Assembly: GCF_001429605.1 (NCBI RefSeq)
Contig: NZ_LMSS01000005.1
Location: 354,618-418,617, forward strand
Length of the DNA: 64,000 nt
Origin: Phycicoccus sp. Soil802
GTDB lineage: Bacteria > Actinomycetota > Actinomycetes > Actinomycetales > Dermatophilaceae
Reading direction: 5' to 3'
A program made the position numbers and the translations under genes. Shown one piece after another: positions 34,161-42,374 of this stretch. Position 1 is the first letter of the stretch. Each line of letters opens with the position of its first letter. Below the pieces are notes generated by a model, which was not told where the DNA came from, made no database searches, and saw only the letters and a list, made by a program, of their open reading frames with translations.

Positions 34161-34960
34161 ACGAGGCGGCGGACCTGGCGCGAGCGCGCCTCATCAGCGA
34201 TGGCGTCGTCCTGCGGCGCGGGCTCGAACGGCCTGCCGGTGGCCTGCTCCGCCGCGAGCCCGATCAGCGCGTCGGCGAGCCGAGGGTTGGCCGGGAGGAT
34301 CGGGCCGTGCAGGTAGGACCCGAAGACGTTGCCGGTGCGGGCGCCCTCCGTGCCGTCGGTGCCGTTGTTGCCGAACCCGGACCGCACCCGCCCGAACGGC
34401 GCCTGCCCGTCACCGAGGGTGGTCGAGCCGGAGTGGTTCTCGTAGCCCACGACGTCGCCGAAGTCGGTCGAGAGCACCACCGGCCCGATCATCCGCTTGG
34501 CGTTGCCCTGGGTGGTGACGTCGAGGATGCCGAGACCGGGCAGGCGCTTGCCGTCGACGGTGATGAACGCGTTGCCGAGCAGCTGGTACATCCCGCAGAT
34601 CATCAGCATCGGCGTGCCGCCATCGGCGAGGGAGCGCAGCCGGTCAGCGATCTGCTCGAGGTCGGCCTCGACACGCACCTGACCCGAGTCCTGGCCGCCG
34701 CCACCGACGACGAGGTGGGCCTGCTCCGGGAACTCGCCACCGGGGTGGTGCTGGTGGACGACCGGGCTGTAGCCGTGGCGCCGGATCCGGGCCGCAAGCG
34801 TGCGGGTGTTGCCGAGGTCGCCGTAGATACTCATCTCGCGGGGGTACAGGTGCACCACGTGGATGACGCCCTTGCCGGCGCGGTCGGCGTCCGGGACCAG
34901 CGCCGATTCCGCGGGCTCGCCGGGGATCGCGACGTCGGGTATGCCGCCGGGCCGGCTCAT
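34151..34960 (-). CDS. gatD: GatD, glutamine amidotransferase subunit of lipid II isoglutaminyl synthase
   Basis: A 269-aa class I-like (CobB/CobQ) glutamine amidotransferase. The nucleophile Cys lies in MLMICGMYQLLG and the catalytic His in GSYLHGPILP. With MurT it amidates the D-Glu of lipid II stem peptides in the cytoplasm. The start overlaps the murT stop by 4 bp, matching the conserved murT-gatD order. The N-terminal 25 residues before the domain are low complexity; ATG at 34960 is kept because of the overlap. Confidence 0.94.
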   Translation of the reverse strand: MSRPGGIPDVAIPGEPAESALVPDADRAGKGVIHVVHLYPREMSIYGDLGNTRTLAARIRRHGYSPVVHQHHPGGEFPEQAHLVVGGGGQDSGQVRVEADLEQIADRLRSLADGGTPMLMICGMYQLLGNAFITVDGKRLPGLGILDVTTQGNAKRMIGPVVLSTDFGDVVGYENHSGSTTLGDGQAPFGRVRSGFGNNGTDGTEGARTGNVFGSYLHGPILPANPRLADALIGLAAEQATGRPFEPAPQDDAIADEARSRQVRRLVKR

Positions 34961-36288
34961 GACGCCTCCTCACCGATGTCGGGCAGGTCGTAGCGGGCGG
35001 CCAGCGTGCGACGCAATGCCATCATCGCGGTGTAGGTGCAGAAGATCCGCTTGGGCTCGTCGGGGTGCTCGGCGAGGAAGGCGTCGAGGGCCTGGTCGAG
35101 GTCGGGCTGCACGCCGGCCACCGGCACGTCGTCGTACTGCAGCCGCAACGCCATGTCGTAGCCGCGGACGCCGCTCGTCGTCGTGACGCCGCGCTCGCGG
35201 AGGGAGTCGAAGCTGACGTCGTAGAGCCACGAGACGTCGCGCCCGTCGGCGTAGTTGTCGTTGATGGCGATCATCGTCGCGACAGGGGTCGAGCCGTAGG
35301 TGCCGAGGGCCACGGTGAACCCGGCGGGGTTCTTCACGAGCACCAGCTCGAGGGGCTGACCGTCGACCATGACCACCTCGCCGCGACCGAACGGTGGCGT
35401 CACCGCCCGCAGGGCGGTCGCCGCCGCGGCCGGGTCGAACGCGTCACCGAGGAGCAGCCGGGCAGTGGCGGTTGCCGCCGTGGCGTTGATCATCGCGGCG
35501 AGCCCACGCTGCTGGAGCTCCAGCGGGCCGACGGTGCCGGAGCCCGCGCCACCGTCGCCGCCACCACCATCACCGAAGAGCACCTCGAAGGTGCGCTCGT
35601 CGCTCGGCTTGAGCAGGCCGTCCTCAGGTCCCGCGACCGGCGGGACGAAGTCGTCCTCGAACCGCACGTCCTGCTCCTGGAGCTCGGGCAGCCGATCGGC
35701 GATCGACGCGTCGACACCGAAGTAGCGCACCACGACCCCCTCGCCGACCTTGTCCCGGATCCGTGCGACGAAGGAGTCGTCGAGGTTGAGCACGACGCCG
35801 GTCGTCGCCTGCTCGGCCAGCGAGGCGAGCAGCTTGGCGGTGTGGTCGATCTCGGCGAACCGGTCGAGCTGGTCGCGAGCGACGTTGAGCAGCAGGGCAT
35901 GCGTGGGCCGCACCGCCGCGGCGAACTTCAGGGCGTGTGCCTCGTCGAGCTCGAGCACCGCCAGGTCCGCCGTGAGACGCCCGCGCAGGGGCAGCTCGCC
36001 GAGCATCGACGAGATGACCCCGCGGGTGAAGTTGGAGCCGGTGGGGTTGGTGAAGACCGTGCGACCGTGCGCCCGCAGCACGGCGACCAGCATCTTCGTG
36101 GTCGTGGTCTTGCCGTTCGTGCCGGTGACGACCACGATCCCGCCCGGGACGTCGGCCAGGGCGTGCGCGAGGAACCCGGGGTCGACCCGTTCGGCGACCA
36201 GGCCGGGGAGGGCGGAGCCGCCTCCACGCAGCCGCGAGGCAGCCCTCGCCGCCTTGCCCGCGACCACCGCCGCCGTCGTCCTCAGCAC
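34957..36288 (-). CDS. murT: MurT, Mur-ligase-like subunit of lipid II isoglutaminyl synthase
   Basis: A 443-aa Mur-ligase homologue. The ATP site is VVTGTNGKTTTTK, NVARDQLDRFAEIDH is the MurT-type ligase segment, and a DUF1727 C-terminal domain follows (DVSWLYDVSFDSL ... GYDMALRLQYDDV). It activates the substrate while GatD supplies ammonia. The expected cysteine ribbon of many MurT proteins is not seen in the middle domain. The GTG at 36288 is chosen: TAGGGT is 7 nt upstream (36296-36301) and the longer in-frame extension is unlike the family. Confidence 0.94.
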   Translation of the reverse strand: MLRTTAAVVAGKAARAASRLRGGGSALPGLVAERVDPGFLAHALADVPGGIVVVTGTNGKTTTTKMLVAVLRAHGRTVFTNPTGSNFTRGVISSMLGELPLRGRLTADLAVLELDEAHALKFAAAVRPTHALLLNVARDQLDRFAEIDHTAKLLASLAEQATTGVVLNLDDSFVARIRDKVGEGVVVRYFGVDASIADRLPELQEQDVRFEDDFVPPVAGPEDGLLKPSDERTFEVLFGDGGGGDGGAGSGTVGPLELQQRGLAAMINATAATATARLLLGDAFDPAAAATALRAVTPPFGRGEVVMVDGQPLELVLVKNPAGFTVALGTYGSTPVATMIAINDNYADGRDVSWLYDVSFDSLRERGVTTTSGVRGYDMALRLQYDDVPVAGVQPDLDQALDAFLAEHPDEPKRIFCTYTAMMALRRTLAARYDLPDIGEEAS

Positions 36289-36295
36289 GCCCCAA

Positions 36296-36347
36296 ACCCT
36301 AGTGCGTGGTGGGACGCGCGCCTTCACCCGACCACGCGGCATACGAT
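36296..36347. promoter_or_regulatory. divergent leaderless promoter pair for murT-gatD and AGE isomerase
   Basis: On the minus strand TAGGGT (36296-36301) lies 7 nt before the murT GTG; on the plus strand TACGAT (36342-36347) lies 6 nt before the ATG at 36354. Only 65 bp separate the two start codons. The plus -10 element is part of a GGCATAC word. Confidence 0.6.
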
Positions 36348-36353
36348 CCACGC

Positions 36354-37607
36354 ATGTCGTCAGCGCCCTCGCCGCCATCGCCCCCAAATACCGCGCCCGA
36401 CGAGACCTGGCTGGCGGGCGAGCGCCAGCGGCTGTGGAGCTTCGCGCGCGGCGCGGTGCACCCGTCCGGCGGCTTCGCGTGGCTCGACGACAGTGGGGTG
36501 CCGGAGCTCGAGCGACCGGTGCACGCCTGGCTGACCTGCCGGATGACGCATGTCGCTGCGCTCGAGGTGCTCCAGGGCAACACCGAGGCCCAGTCCGCGC
36601 TCGACCACGGCGTACGCGCCTTGCGGGAGGTGCTGCGCGACGCTGGGCACGGCGGCTGGTTCAGCGCCGTCGACCCGTCCACCCACGAGCCGGTGTCCTC
36701 GGTCAAGGGCTGCTACGACCACGCCTTCGTGCTGCTGGCCGCGTCCAGCGCCACCGCCGCCGGCCACCCCGACGGCCAGGCCGTGCTCGACCTCGCCCGC
36801 GAGGTCTTCGCGACGCACTTCTGGGACGAGACCGACGGGTTGGCCGTCGAGAGCTGGGACCGTGCTTGGCGCACCCCGGAGGACTACCGTGGCGCCAACG
36901 CCAACATGCACACCGTCGAGGCCCTGCTGGCCGTCCACGAGGTGACCGGTGATCCGGTGCCACGGGCGCAGGCCGCCCGGATCGTCGAGCACGTGGTGCA
37001 CGGGTTCGCGCGCGGCAACGACTGGCGGCTCCCTGAGCACTTCACCGCCGACTGGCTGCCGCTGCTCGACTACAACCGGGACCACCCGGCCGACCAGTTC
37101 CGGCCCTACGGGGTCACCATCGGCCACCTCCTCGAGTGGTCGCGCCTGACGCTGCACCTGCGCACCGCCCTCGGCGCCGCGGCGCCGTCGTGGCTGCTCG
37201 ACGACGCAGTGGCGCTGTTCGACACCGCTGTCGGGATCGGGTGGCACGCCGACGGCCAGGACGGGTTCGTCTACACGACCGACTTCGATGCCACGCCGGT
37301 CGTGCGCAACCGGCTCCACTGGGTGCTCGCCGAGGGGATCGGCGCGGCCTGGGCCCTCGGGCGAGCAGTGGACGACCCGTCCTACGGCGACTGGTATGCC
37401 GCGTGGTGGGCTCAGGCGGAGCGGTACTTCATCGACCGCGAGAACGGCTCGTGGCGGCACGAGCTCGACCAGTCGAACCGGCCGGCAGCAACCGTGTGGG
37501 CCGGCAAGCCCGACGTCTACCACGCCTACCAGGCCGCACTGCTGCCCTCGCTGGAGCCCGCTGCGTCCTTCGCCGGCGCCCTCAGAGCTGCAGGATCCGC
37601 GCGCTGA
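36354..37607 (+). CDS. AGE-family sugar isomerase/epimerase
   Basis: A 417-aa (alpha/alpha)6-barrel protein of the N-acylglucosamine 2-epimerase family. Recognisable segments are GGWFSAVDP, SSVKGCYDHAFVLLA, RGANANMHTVEALLA, FRPYGVTIGHLLEW and KPDVYHAYQAALLP, including the conserved His residues of the active site. The pattern resembles the YihS/mannose isomerase branch; the sugar is not identifiable. No signal peptide. Its 3' end overlaps the convergent small gene by 26 bp. Confidence 0.88.
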   Translation: MSSAPSPPSPPNTAPDETWLAGERQRLWSFARGAVHPSGGFAWLDDSGVPELERPVHAWLTCRMTHVAALEVLQGNTEAQSALDHGVRALREVLRDAGHGGWFSAVDPSTHEPVSSVKGCYDHAFVLLAASSATAAGHPDGQAVLDLAREVFATHFWDETDGLAVESWDRAWRTPEDYRGANANMHTVEALLAVHEVTGDPVPRAQAARIVEHVVHGFARGNDWRLPEHFTADWLPLLDYNRDHPADQFRPYGVTIGHLLEWSRLTLHLRTALGAAAPSWLLDDAVALFDTAVGIGWHADGQDGFVYTTDFDATPVVRNRLHWVLAEGIGAAWALGRAVDDPSYGDWYAAWWAQAERYFIDRENGSWRHELDQSNRPAATVWAGKPDVYHAYQAALLPSLEPAASFAGALRAAGSAR

Positions 37608-37914
37608 TCTCGTAGGCCGCCGCGACGCCCCTCGGGTCGTGCAGCCCACCGGGGTCGTCGAGGACGGCCTGGGGGCGACGGCGAACTGCTGCGCTCGGGT
37701 CGCCGGACACGAGGTCGTCGCACAGGCCTGCGACGACCAGGTGGGCGTCGTGGTCGTCCAGCCCTTCCAGGGCGAGGCCGTTGTACAGCAAGGTCGCTGC
37801 CTCCTCGAACACCTCCCGCGCGAGGTCGAGGTCGACCTCTGGCCGCTCGGCTGCCACCCGCTCGGCGGTGGCGAGCAGCTGGTCGTAGGGCGGGTCGAAA
37901 GCGGGCGTGGTCAT
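37582..37914 (-). CDS. small hypothetical protein
   Basis: A 110-aa soluble, mostly helical acidic protein (ATERVAAERPEVDLDLAREV) of unknown function. It overlaps the convergent AGE-isomerase gene by 26 bp at the 3' ends. ATG at 37914 is used; TTG at 37929 is an alternative. Codon use on this strand is normal for the genome, which favours a real gene, but there is no motif or operon context. Confidence 0.6.
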   Translation of the reverse strand: MTTPAFDPPYDQLLATAERVAAERPEVDLDLAREVFEEAATLLYNGLALEGLDDHDAHLVVAGLCDDLVSGDPSAAVRRRPQAVLDDPGGLHDPRGVAAAYEISARILQL

Positions 37915-38059
37915 GCGCTGAGGGTCCAACGCCGAACGTTGACAGGCAAGCGAATATGCCCGGGCCGCGTCCGATTGCCCCGATTTGGAAGGCCTGTCAC
38001 CGCAGATGTTCTAGGAGGAGTCACCGTGCCGGTGGAGGCGCGGGGCGGTCGGCCGGTCC

Positions 38060-38093
38060 TAGCGTCAAGTGACGCCCTGCGCTGGGCAGGGCG
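38060..38093 (+). promoter_or_regulatory. -10 element and 5' hairpin upstream of a secreted protein gene
   Basis: TAGCGT (38060-38065) could start a transcript near 38072, which would begin with a perfect 8-bp hairpin (38073-38080 with 38086-38093). Such 5' stems often stabilise messages. Confidence 0.4.
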
Positions 38094-38117
38094 GTCATCC
38101 GCTATCGAAGGAGCACC

Positions 38118-38468
38118 ATGCGCCTCACTCGTCTGCTCATCGTCCCGGCGGCAGCCGGGGCGCTCGTTCTCGTCGGCATGTCAGCCGCAAGCGCCGGTGA
38201 GATCACCGGCAACGGCAAGCCACCTGGTGGCGAAGGCCTCGGCTCCGCGCACGCCAACTCCATCTGCGCCTTCTCAGGGCTGGAGGACGGCGACGGAGCC
38301 GGCTTCCCCGGGCCCGGCGGAGCACCGCCCCAGAACTGGGGACACGTCCAGCAGGTCGAGCGCGCCAACGGCGCCACCGTCCAGGACCTGAAGGCGTCCG
38401 GCTTCCAGCCCGGCGACTCCTGCAACGGTCACCGCGGCTTCCTGGCCGGCGGCGGCGAAGAGCCGTAA
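38118..38468 (+). CDS. small secreted protein with two cysteines
   Basis: A 116-aa protein with a signal peptide (about residues 1-26, ending SAASA) and a Gly/Pro/Asn-rich mature part (GEITGNGKPPGGEG, FPGPGGAPPQNWGHVQ) containing two Cys (SICAF and DSCNG) that could form one disulfide. It resembles small exported proteins common in actinobacteria, but I know no function. The ribosome site is GAAGGAG, 7 nt before the ATG. Confidence 0.72.
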   Translation: MRLTRLLIVPAAAGALVLVGMSAASAGEITGNGKPPGGEGLGSAHANSICAFSGLEDGDGAGFPGPGGAPPQNWGHVQQVERANGATVQDLKASGFQPGDSCNGHRGFLAGGGEEP

Positions 38469-38518
38469 GCCCTTCAGGGACAACGAACCTCGCAGGACAA
38501 CGGACTCGCGTCCGCTCA

Positions 38519-38551
38519 CCTCCGCCTCGCTCGTCAGAAGCGAGGCGGAGG
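38519..38551. terminator. bidirectional terminator between secreted protein gene and hcp remnant
   Basis: A perfect 13-bp stem (38519-38531 with 38539-38551, loop CGTCAGA) lies between convergent ends at 38468 and 38553. Confidence 0.85.
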
Positions 38552-38552
38552 C

Positions 38553-38944
38553 CTATCCCTCCTTGTTCGCCTTCAGGTCGTACGTGAAGTGCACGCCGAC
38601 ATCGAGTGAGCCATCCGGCTTCTGCGGCTTGTACTCGAGGTCGACCTTCGCGAACGCGAGGCCGACACTCTCGACCGTGGTGTCCCCCTCGTCGGAGACG
38701 CTTCCTTGAGGTGCGTGCCCGTGGCGCAGGCCTTCATCAGGCTCGGCGAGGACTTGTCGAGGTGGTGGGTGAAGGTCAGGTCCTGGAAGCTGACCTTGCC
38801 GGATCCGCCTCCACCCCCGTGGCCGAGGTTGCCCGCCTGGGACAGGCCCCACGCCCAGGACAGCACGTCGATCTCGTCCTTGTGCCTGGCATCCCGCGAC
38901 TCGCCCTTGATCGTGCCGATCCGGGCGAAGATCGAGCTGGCCAT
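38553..38944 (-). pseudogene. hcp: hcp-like gene with internal deletion and frameshift
   Basis: The first about 82 codons encode an Hcp (type VI tube protein-like) N-terminus (MASSIFARIGTIKGESRD, HHLDKSSPSLMKACATGTHL then KEA). The C-terminal part SVGLAFAKVDLEYKPQKPDG to FTYDLKANKEG* follows in another frame. The central segment of roughly 25-30 residues expected between KEA and SVS is missing. The total of 392 nt is not a multiple of three. Expression signals look intact (TTGACA at 39005-39010, 17-bp spacer, GACCTT; GGAGGA before the ATG), so decay may be recent. No other secretion-system genes are nearby. Confidence 0.8.
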
Positions 38945-38981
38945 GATGCGTCCTCCCCTGGGCTGACTCGTGGACTCCCCC

Positions 38982-39010
38982 AAGGTCGACCCGGCGCCAG
39001 CCGGTGTCAA
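38982..39010 (-). promoter_or_regulatory. promoter of the hcp remnant
   Basis: Minus-strand TTGACA (39010-39005), a 17-bp spacer and GACCTT (38987-38982), about 38 nt before the ATG at 38944. Confidence 0.5.
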
Positions 39011-39104
39011 TCCCCCTGTCGCAGCGGCTCGGCTCGGGACATGCCGATGCCGGCCTTCATGACGAGGACGTGTTCTCCCCGAGGCTGTCCGCGCGCGCGG
39101 CACA

Positions 39105-40139
39105 ATGTCGCTCGTGGAGCAGCAGCTCGGCGTGACCACGCTGTCGGACGGCACCGGCATCCGCTTCGCGGTCTCCGGCCGGGGCCCGGTGGCGATCTAC
39201 GTGCCGGGCTGGGTGTCGCACCTCGAGCTCGGGTGGGCGGTCCCGGCCGAGCGCCAGTTCTACGAGGAGCTGGGCGACGGCCGCACCCTGGTGCGCTACG
39301 ACCGGCCGGGGTGCGGGTTGTCGGAGCCCACCACCCGCACCGATGTCGTGGAGCTGGAGCTCGAGGTCCTGGCGGCGGTCGCTGCCGCAGTGGGGGCCGA
39401 GCGCTTCGACCTCGTCGGCGCCTCCTTCGGCGCACCCCTCGCCGTGCGGTGGGCCGCCCGTCATCCCGAGTCGGTGACGCGTCTGGTCCTGTATGGCGGG
39501 TGGGTCGACGGTGACGGTGTGGCCGCACCCGACGTGCGGGAGCACGTGCTGGGCCTCGTCGCGCAGCACTGGGGCTTCGCGTCGGACGTGCTGACGGAGA
39601 TCTTCGCCCCGGACGCGGACGCCGGGTTCCGCGCTATGTTCTCGCGGTACCAACGGGACTCGGCTCCCTCGGCCTGGGCGCACCACCTGTTGGCGGCGTG
39701 CTATGCCATCGACGTCGCCGACGACCTCGGTCGGATCACGGCGCCCACGTCGGTCATCCACCGCCGCGAGGACCGGGCCGTGCCGCTGGCCGAGGGTGAG
39801 CGGTTGGCCGCAGGCATCGAGGGCGCGACGCTGACCGTGCTGCCGGGTCGCACCCACATCCCCTTCGCCGGAGATGCGCACACCCTGGTGAGCGCCATCC
39901 GCGGAGGGCTCGGGTTGCCGTCGCTGGACCGCGAGTCTCCACGGCCGTTGCTGACGCCACGCCAGCTGGAGGTGGCGGGGCTGGTGGCGCAGGGCTGGTC
40001 GAACCGACAGATCGCCGAGGGGCTGGTGATCACCGAGCGCTCGGCCGAGTCGCACGTCGAACGGATCCGCGCGCGGCTGGGGTTCCGGTCCCGGGCCCAG
40101 ATCGCCGCCTGGTACGTCGCGTCCAACCTCGCGGGCTGA
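39105..40139 (+). CDS. alpha/beta-hydrolase fused to a LuxR helix-turn-helix
   Basis: A 344-aa two-domain protein. Residues 10 to about 270 are an alpha/beta hydrolase with nucleophile in VGASFGAPL, acid in HRREDRAVP and His in GRTHIPFAG, so the triad seems intact. Residues about 280-344 are a LuxR-type DNA-binding domain (LTPRQLEVAGLVAQGWSNRQ ... SHVERIRARLGF). This layout suggests a regulator whose hydrolase part senses, or still processes, a small ligand. GTG at 39114 with CACAAT 7 nt before it is an alternative start. Targets unknown; the methyltransferase downstream is a candidate. Confidence 0.88.
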   Translation: MSLVEQQLGVTTLSDGTGIRFAVSGRGPVAIYVPGWVSHLELGWAVPAERQFYEELGDGRTLVRYDRPGCGLSEPTTRTDVVELELEVLAAVAAAVGAERFDLVGASFGAPLAVRWAARHPESVTRLVLYGGWVDGDGVAAPDVREHVLGLVAQHWGFASDVLTEIFAPDADAGFRAMFSRYQRDSAPSAWAHHLLAACYAIDVADDLGRITAPTSVIHRREDRAVPLAEGERLAAGIEGATLTVLPGRTHIPFAGDAHTLVSAIRGGLGLPSLDRESPRPLLTPRQLEVAGLVAQGWSNRQIAEGLVITERSAESHVERIRARLGFRSRAQIAAWYVASNLAG

Positions 40140-40235
40140 CCTCGCCGGCTCAACGCGCGGACCGCGCGGGCTGACCTCGCAAGTGCGGTATTTCCACTGC
40201 TGACGGGGCCCGTCCGCCCCCGGCAGGCTCGACCC

Positions 40236-40895
40236 ATGACCACTCAGACCGCGCCCGATCACCTGACGTTCCAACCACATCCGTTCCTCGGCCGCTTCAA
40301 CTCCGCCTTCTTCTCGGCGATGGGCGGCTACATCAACTGGCACCTGCGACAGCACAAGGCCGCGGCCTTCGCCGACCTGCCGTCGACCGTGGTCGAGCTG
40401 GGATCGGGAGTCGGAGCGAACCTGCGCTACCTGCCGGCCGGTGCTCGCCTGATCGCGATCGAGCCCAACCCCTACATGCACCACCGGTTGCGGCGTGCGG
40501 CCCGCTCCCGTGGGGTCGACCTCGAGCTCCGCAGCGTCGTCGCCGAACGCATCGACCTGCCTGACGCCAGCACCGATGCAGTCATCTCGAGCCTGGTGCT
40601 GTGCAGCGTCCGCGATCCGGAGGCCGTCCTCGCCGAGATCCGTCGGATCCTGCGGCCGGGGGGACGCTTCAGCTTTGCCGAGCACGTTGCGGCGAAGCCC
40701 GGGACGGTGACGCGCTGGTCGCAGCGCGTCCTGCGCCGGCCGTGGGCCTGGACCTTCGAAGGCTGCTCGTGCGAGCGCGACCTGGCGGGGTCGATCCGGT
40801 CAGCCGGGTTCACGAAGGTGGAGCTGACTCGCTACCGGATCCACTCGCCGTTCCTGCCGTTCAACACCCACATCGCCGGCACGGCCACCACCTAG
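40236..40895 (+). CDS. class I SAM-dependent methyltransferase
   Basis: A 219-aa methyltransferase. The SAM-binding motif I is VVELGSGVGANLRYLP, motif II region IAIEPNPYM, and the post-motif RILRPGGRFSFAEHV is conserved; FEGCSCERDLAGSIRSAGF resembles METTL7-like thiol or small-molecule methyltransferases. Substrate unknown. CAGGCT lies 6 nt before the ATG (leaderless type). It follows the hydrolase-LuxR fusion by 96 bp. Confidence 0.88.
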   Translation: MTTQTAPDHLTFQPHPFLGRFNSAFFSAMGGYINWHLRQHKAAAFADLPSTVVELGSGVGANLRYLPAGARLIAIEPNPYMHHRLRRAARSRGVDLELRSVVAERIDLPDASTDAVISSLVLCSVRDPEAVLAEIRRILRPGGRFSFAEHVAAKPGTVTRWSQRVLRRPWAWTFEGCSCERDLAGSIRSAGFTKVELTRYRIHSPFLPFNTHIAGTATT

Positions 40896-40945
40896 CCACC
40901 CGAGCAAACTCACGGGGCGCGAGGAGCCAGCCACGCGGCATACCG

Positions 40946-41737
40946 TCAGGCGGGGACGGACAGCCCTTGCAGGAAGGCCTGCCACCCGGGCTGCTCCCGC
41001 TGCACGTAAGCAGCAGCGTCTGCGGAGAACAGGTAGGCGCGCACCCCCGCGGTCGAGGTCCCTTCGCCTGCGCCGTGCGCGAAGGCGGTGAACATCCCGG
41101 GCACGGGTCCGGTGAGCCGGACCAGCGCCTGCCGCTCGCCGACCCGCTCGACGGTGCCGGTGGCGCCGCGGACCTCGACGGCCGACCCCTCGGCGCCCAG
41201 CCCGAGCGCGTCGCGGAGCGCCGACCAGACCGAACCCGCCTCACCGGGGTGGACCGCGCTGACCTCAAGCTGGGTGGCTTCCTGCCCGGGGAAGTGCGAC
41301 AGGTAGAGGCGCAGGTTGTCGAAGAACGGCATCCAGCTGGCGCCCATGTCGTCCCAGAACTCCGACTCCCAGTCGGCGCCGGTCCCGAAGCCGCTGCTGG
41401 TGACGCGCACGACGCAGGTGCCACCGGACTGCGCCTCGACGAGGAACTCCGACGTGAGCGGGCTCAGGGCATCCGGGTCCTGCCCCATGAGGGCGGCCCA
41501 GTCCTCTTCGTACACGATGCGGCGGGGCGGGTCCCACTCGGTGACGTGGCCTTCGGAGCCCATCTCGGGACCCATCTCGAAGTGCAGGGCACCGCCCTGG
41601 CGCTCCTCCAGCTCGGTCGGCAGGAACCAGGCGCTCATGCCTTTCGCCGTGGCGATGGCCTGCCAGACCTGTTCCGGGGTGCCGGGCACCTCGACGCTGA
41701 ACTCCAGGCGGTACGGGACGTTCGGGATGGTGCTCAT
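40946..41737 (-). CDS. SRPBCC/AHSA1-domain protein
   Basis: A 263-aa protein. The N-terminal AHSA1-like domain (residues 1 to about 150) includes VPGTPEQVWQAIATAKGMSA and WDPPRRIVYEEDW; the C-terminal part looks like a second, diverged START-like domain. Such proteins bind small hydrophobic ligands; the role here is unknown. Its ATG overlaps the ArsR-type regulator stop (ATGA), an arrangement common for ArsR-AHSA1 pairs. Ribosome site GGAGAG. Confidence 0.87.
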   Translation of the reverse strand: MSTIPNVPYRLEFSVEVPGTPEQVWQAIATAKGMSAWFLPTELEERQGGALHFEMGPEMGSEGHVTEWDPPRRIVYEEDWAALMGQDPDALSPLTSEFLVEAQSGGTCVVRVTSSGFGTGADWESEFWDDMGASWMPFFDNLRLYLSHFPGQEATQLEVSAVHPGEAGSVWSALRDALGLGAEGSAVEVRGATGTVERVGERQALVRLTGPVPGMFTAFAHGAGEGTSTAGVRAYLFSADAAAYVQREQPGWQAFLQGLSVPA

Positions 41738-42312
41738 CAGCTCTCCTCGGGAAGTGGGTGGGCGGCGACGACGAGCCGGTGCGGACGCCCGTCGTCATGG
41801 TGGTAGCGAGCGGCCAGGTCGAGCACCGCGGCGGTCAGGTCGTCGGCGAAGGCGGCGCGATCAGCGGCCGACCGGAAGCCGATCTGGGTGTCGATGGTCA
41901 GGGTGGGGAGGCGCTTGCCGGTGGCGCCCGCGCGGCGGGACAGCGCGCCGACCTCCCGCACCAGCCGACCGGCCAAGGCGACGAGGTATGCCGCCGAGAG
42001 GTGGTCGTCGTTGGCGTCCGGGTCGGCCGCTGACGCGGACACGGCGGCCGGCGACACGACGTACGAGGCCGCGGAAGCCTGCAACACACGCTCGGTGATG
42101 CCCCCGTGGCGGCGCTCCTCGGACAGGGTCACCAGGCCGTGCCCCTCGAGCGCCTTGAGGTGGTAGTTGACCTTCTGGCGGGCGATGCCGACCTTGGCCG
42201 CGAGGCCGGCCGCAGAGGCTGGGACGGCCAGCTCGCCGAGCAGCCGGGCCCGGACCGGGTCCAGCGCGGCGGCGGCTGCGTCCGCGCTCTCGATGACTTC
42301 GACGTCGTGCAT
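41737..42312 (-). CDS. ArsR-type winged-helix regulator
   Basis: A 191-aa regulator. The helix-turn-helix is in residues about 15-80 (DPVRARLLGELAVPASAAGL ... RQKVNYHLKALEGHGLVTLS). No metal-binding Cys pair is seen, so it probably senses something other than a soft metal. It is cotranscribed with the AHSA1 gene and faces a medium-chain dehydrogenase gene across a perfect palindrome (42327-42352), which is likely its operator. ATG at 42312 is preferred over 42336. Confidence 0.88.
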   Translation of the reverse strand: MHDVEVIESADAAAAALDPVRARLLGELAVPASAAGLAAKVGIARQKVNYHLKALEGHGLVTLSEERRHGGITERVLQASAASYVVSPAAVSASAADPDANDDHLSAAYLVALAGRLVREVGALSRRAGATGKRLPTLTIDTQIGFRSAADRAAFADDLTAAVLDLAARYHHDDGRPHRLVVAAHPLPEES

Positions 42313-42326
42313 GGTGTCGATGGTGC

Positions 42327-42352
42327 CCCTTGACAATTATTCTTGTCAAGGG
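42327..42352. promoter_or_regulatory. perfect 10-bp-arm palindrome, likely ArsR-type operator
   Basis: CCCTTGACAA (42327-42336) and TTGTCAAGGG (42343-42352) flank TTATTC. The arms contain TTGACA on both strands and would overlap the -35 regions of both divergent genes, so binding could repress both. Confidence 0.75.
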
Positions 42353-42374
42353 ATCCGTCTGACAGGATCTGGGC

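Noticed and set aside
38026-38391. Possible ORF with a perfect AGGAGGAG ribosome site before GTG at 38026
   Set aside because: The translation is low-complexity Arg/Ser/Pro typical of an off-frame reading and mostly overlaps the secreted protein gene; at best a short leader peptide, which I cannot support.
38553-38944. Type VI secretion or extracellular contractile injection locus
   Set aside because: Only a broken hcp is present; no sheath, baseplate, VgrG or ATPase genes lie in the window.
40130-40185. Direct repeat GCGGGCTGACCTCGC after the hydrolase-LuxR gene
   Set aside because: Only two copies about 35 bp apart, one inside the stop region; too little to assign a role.
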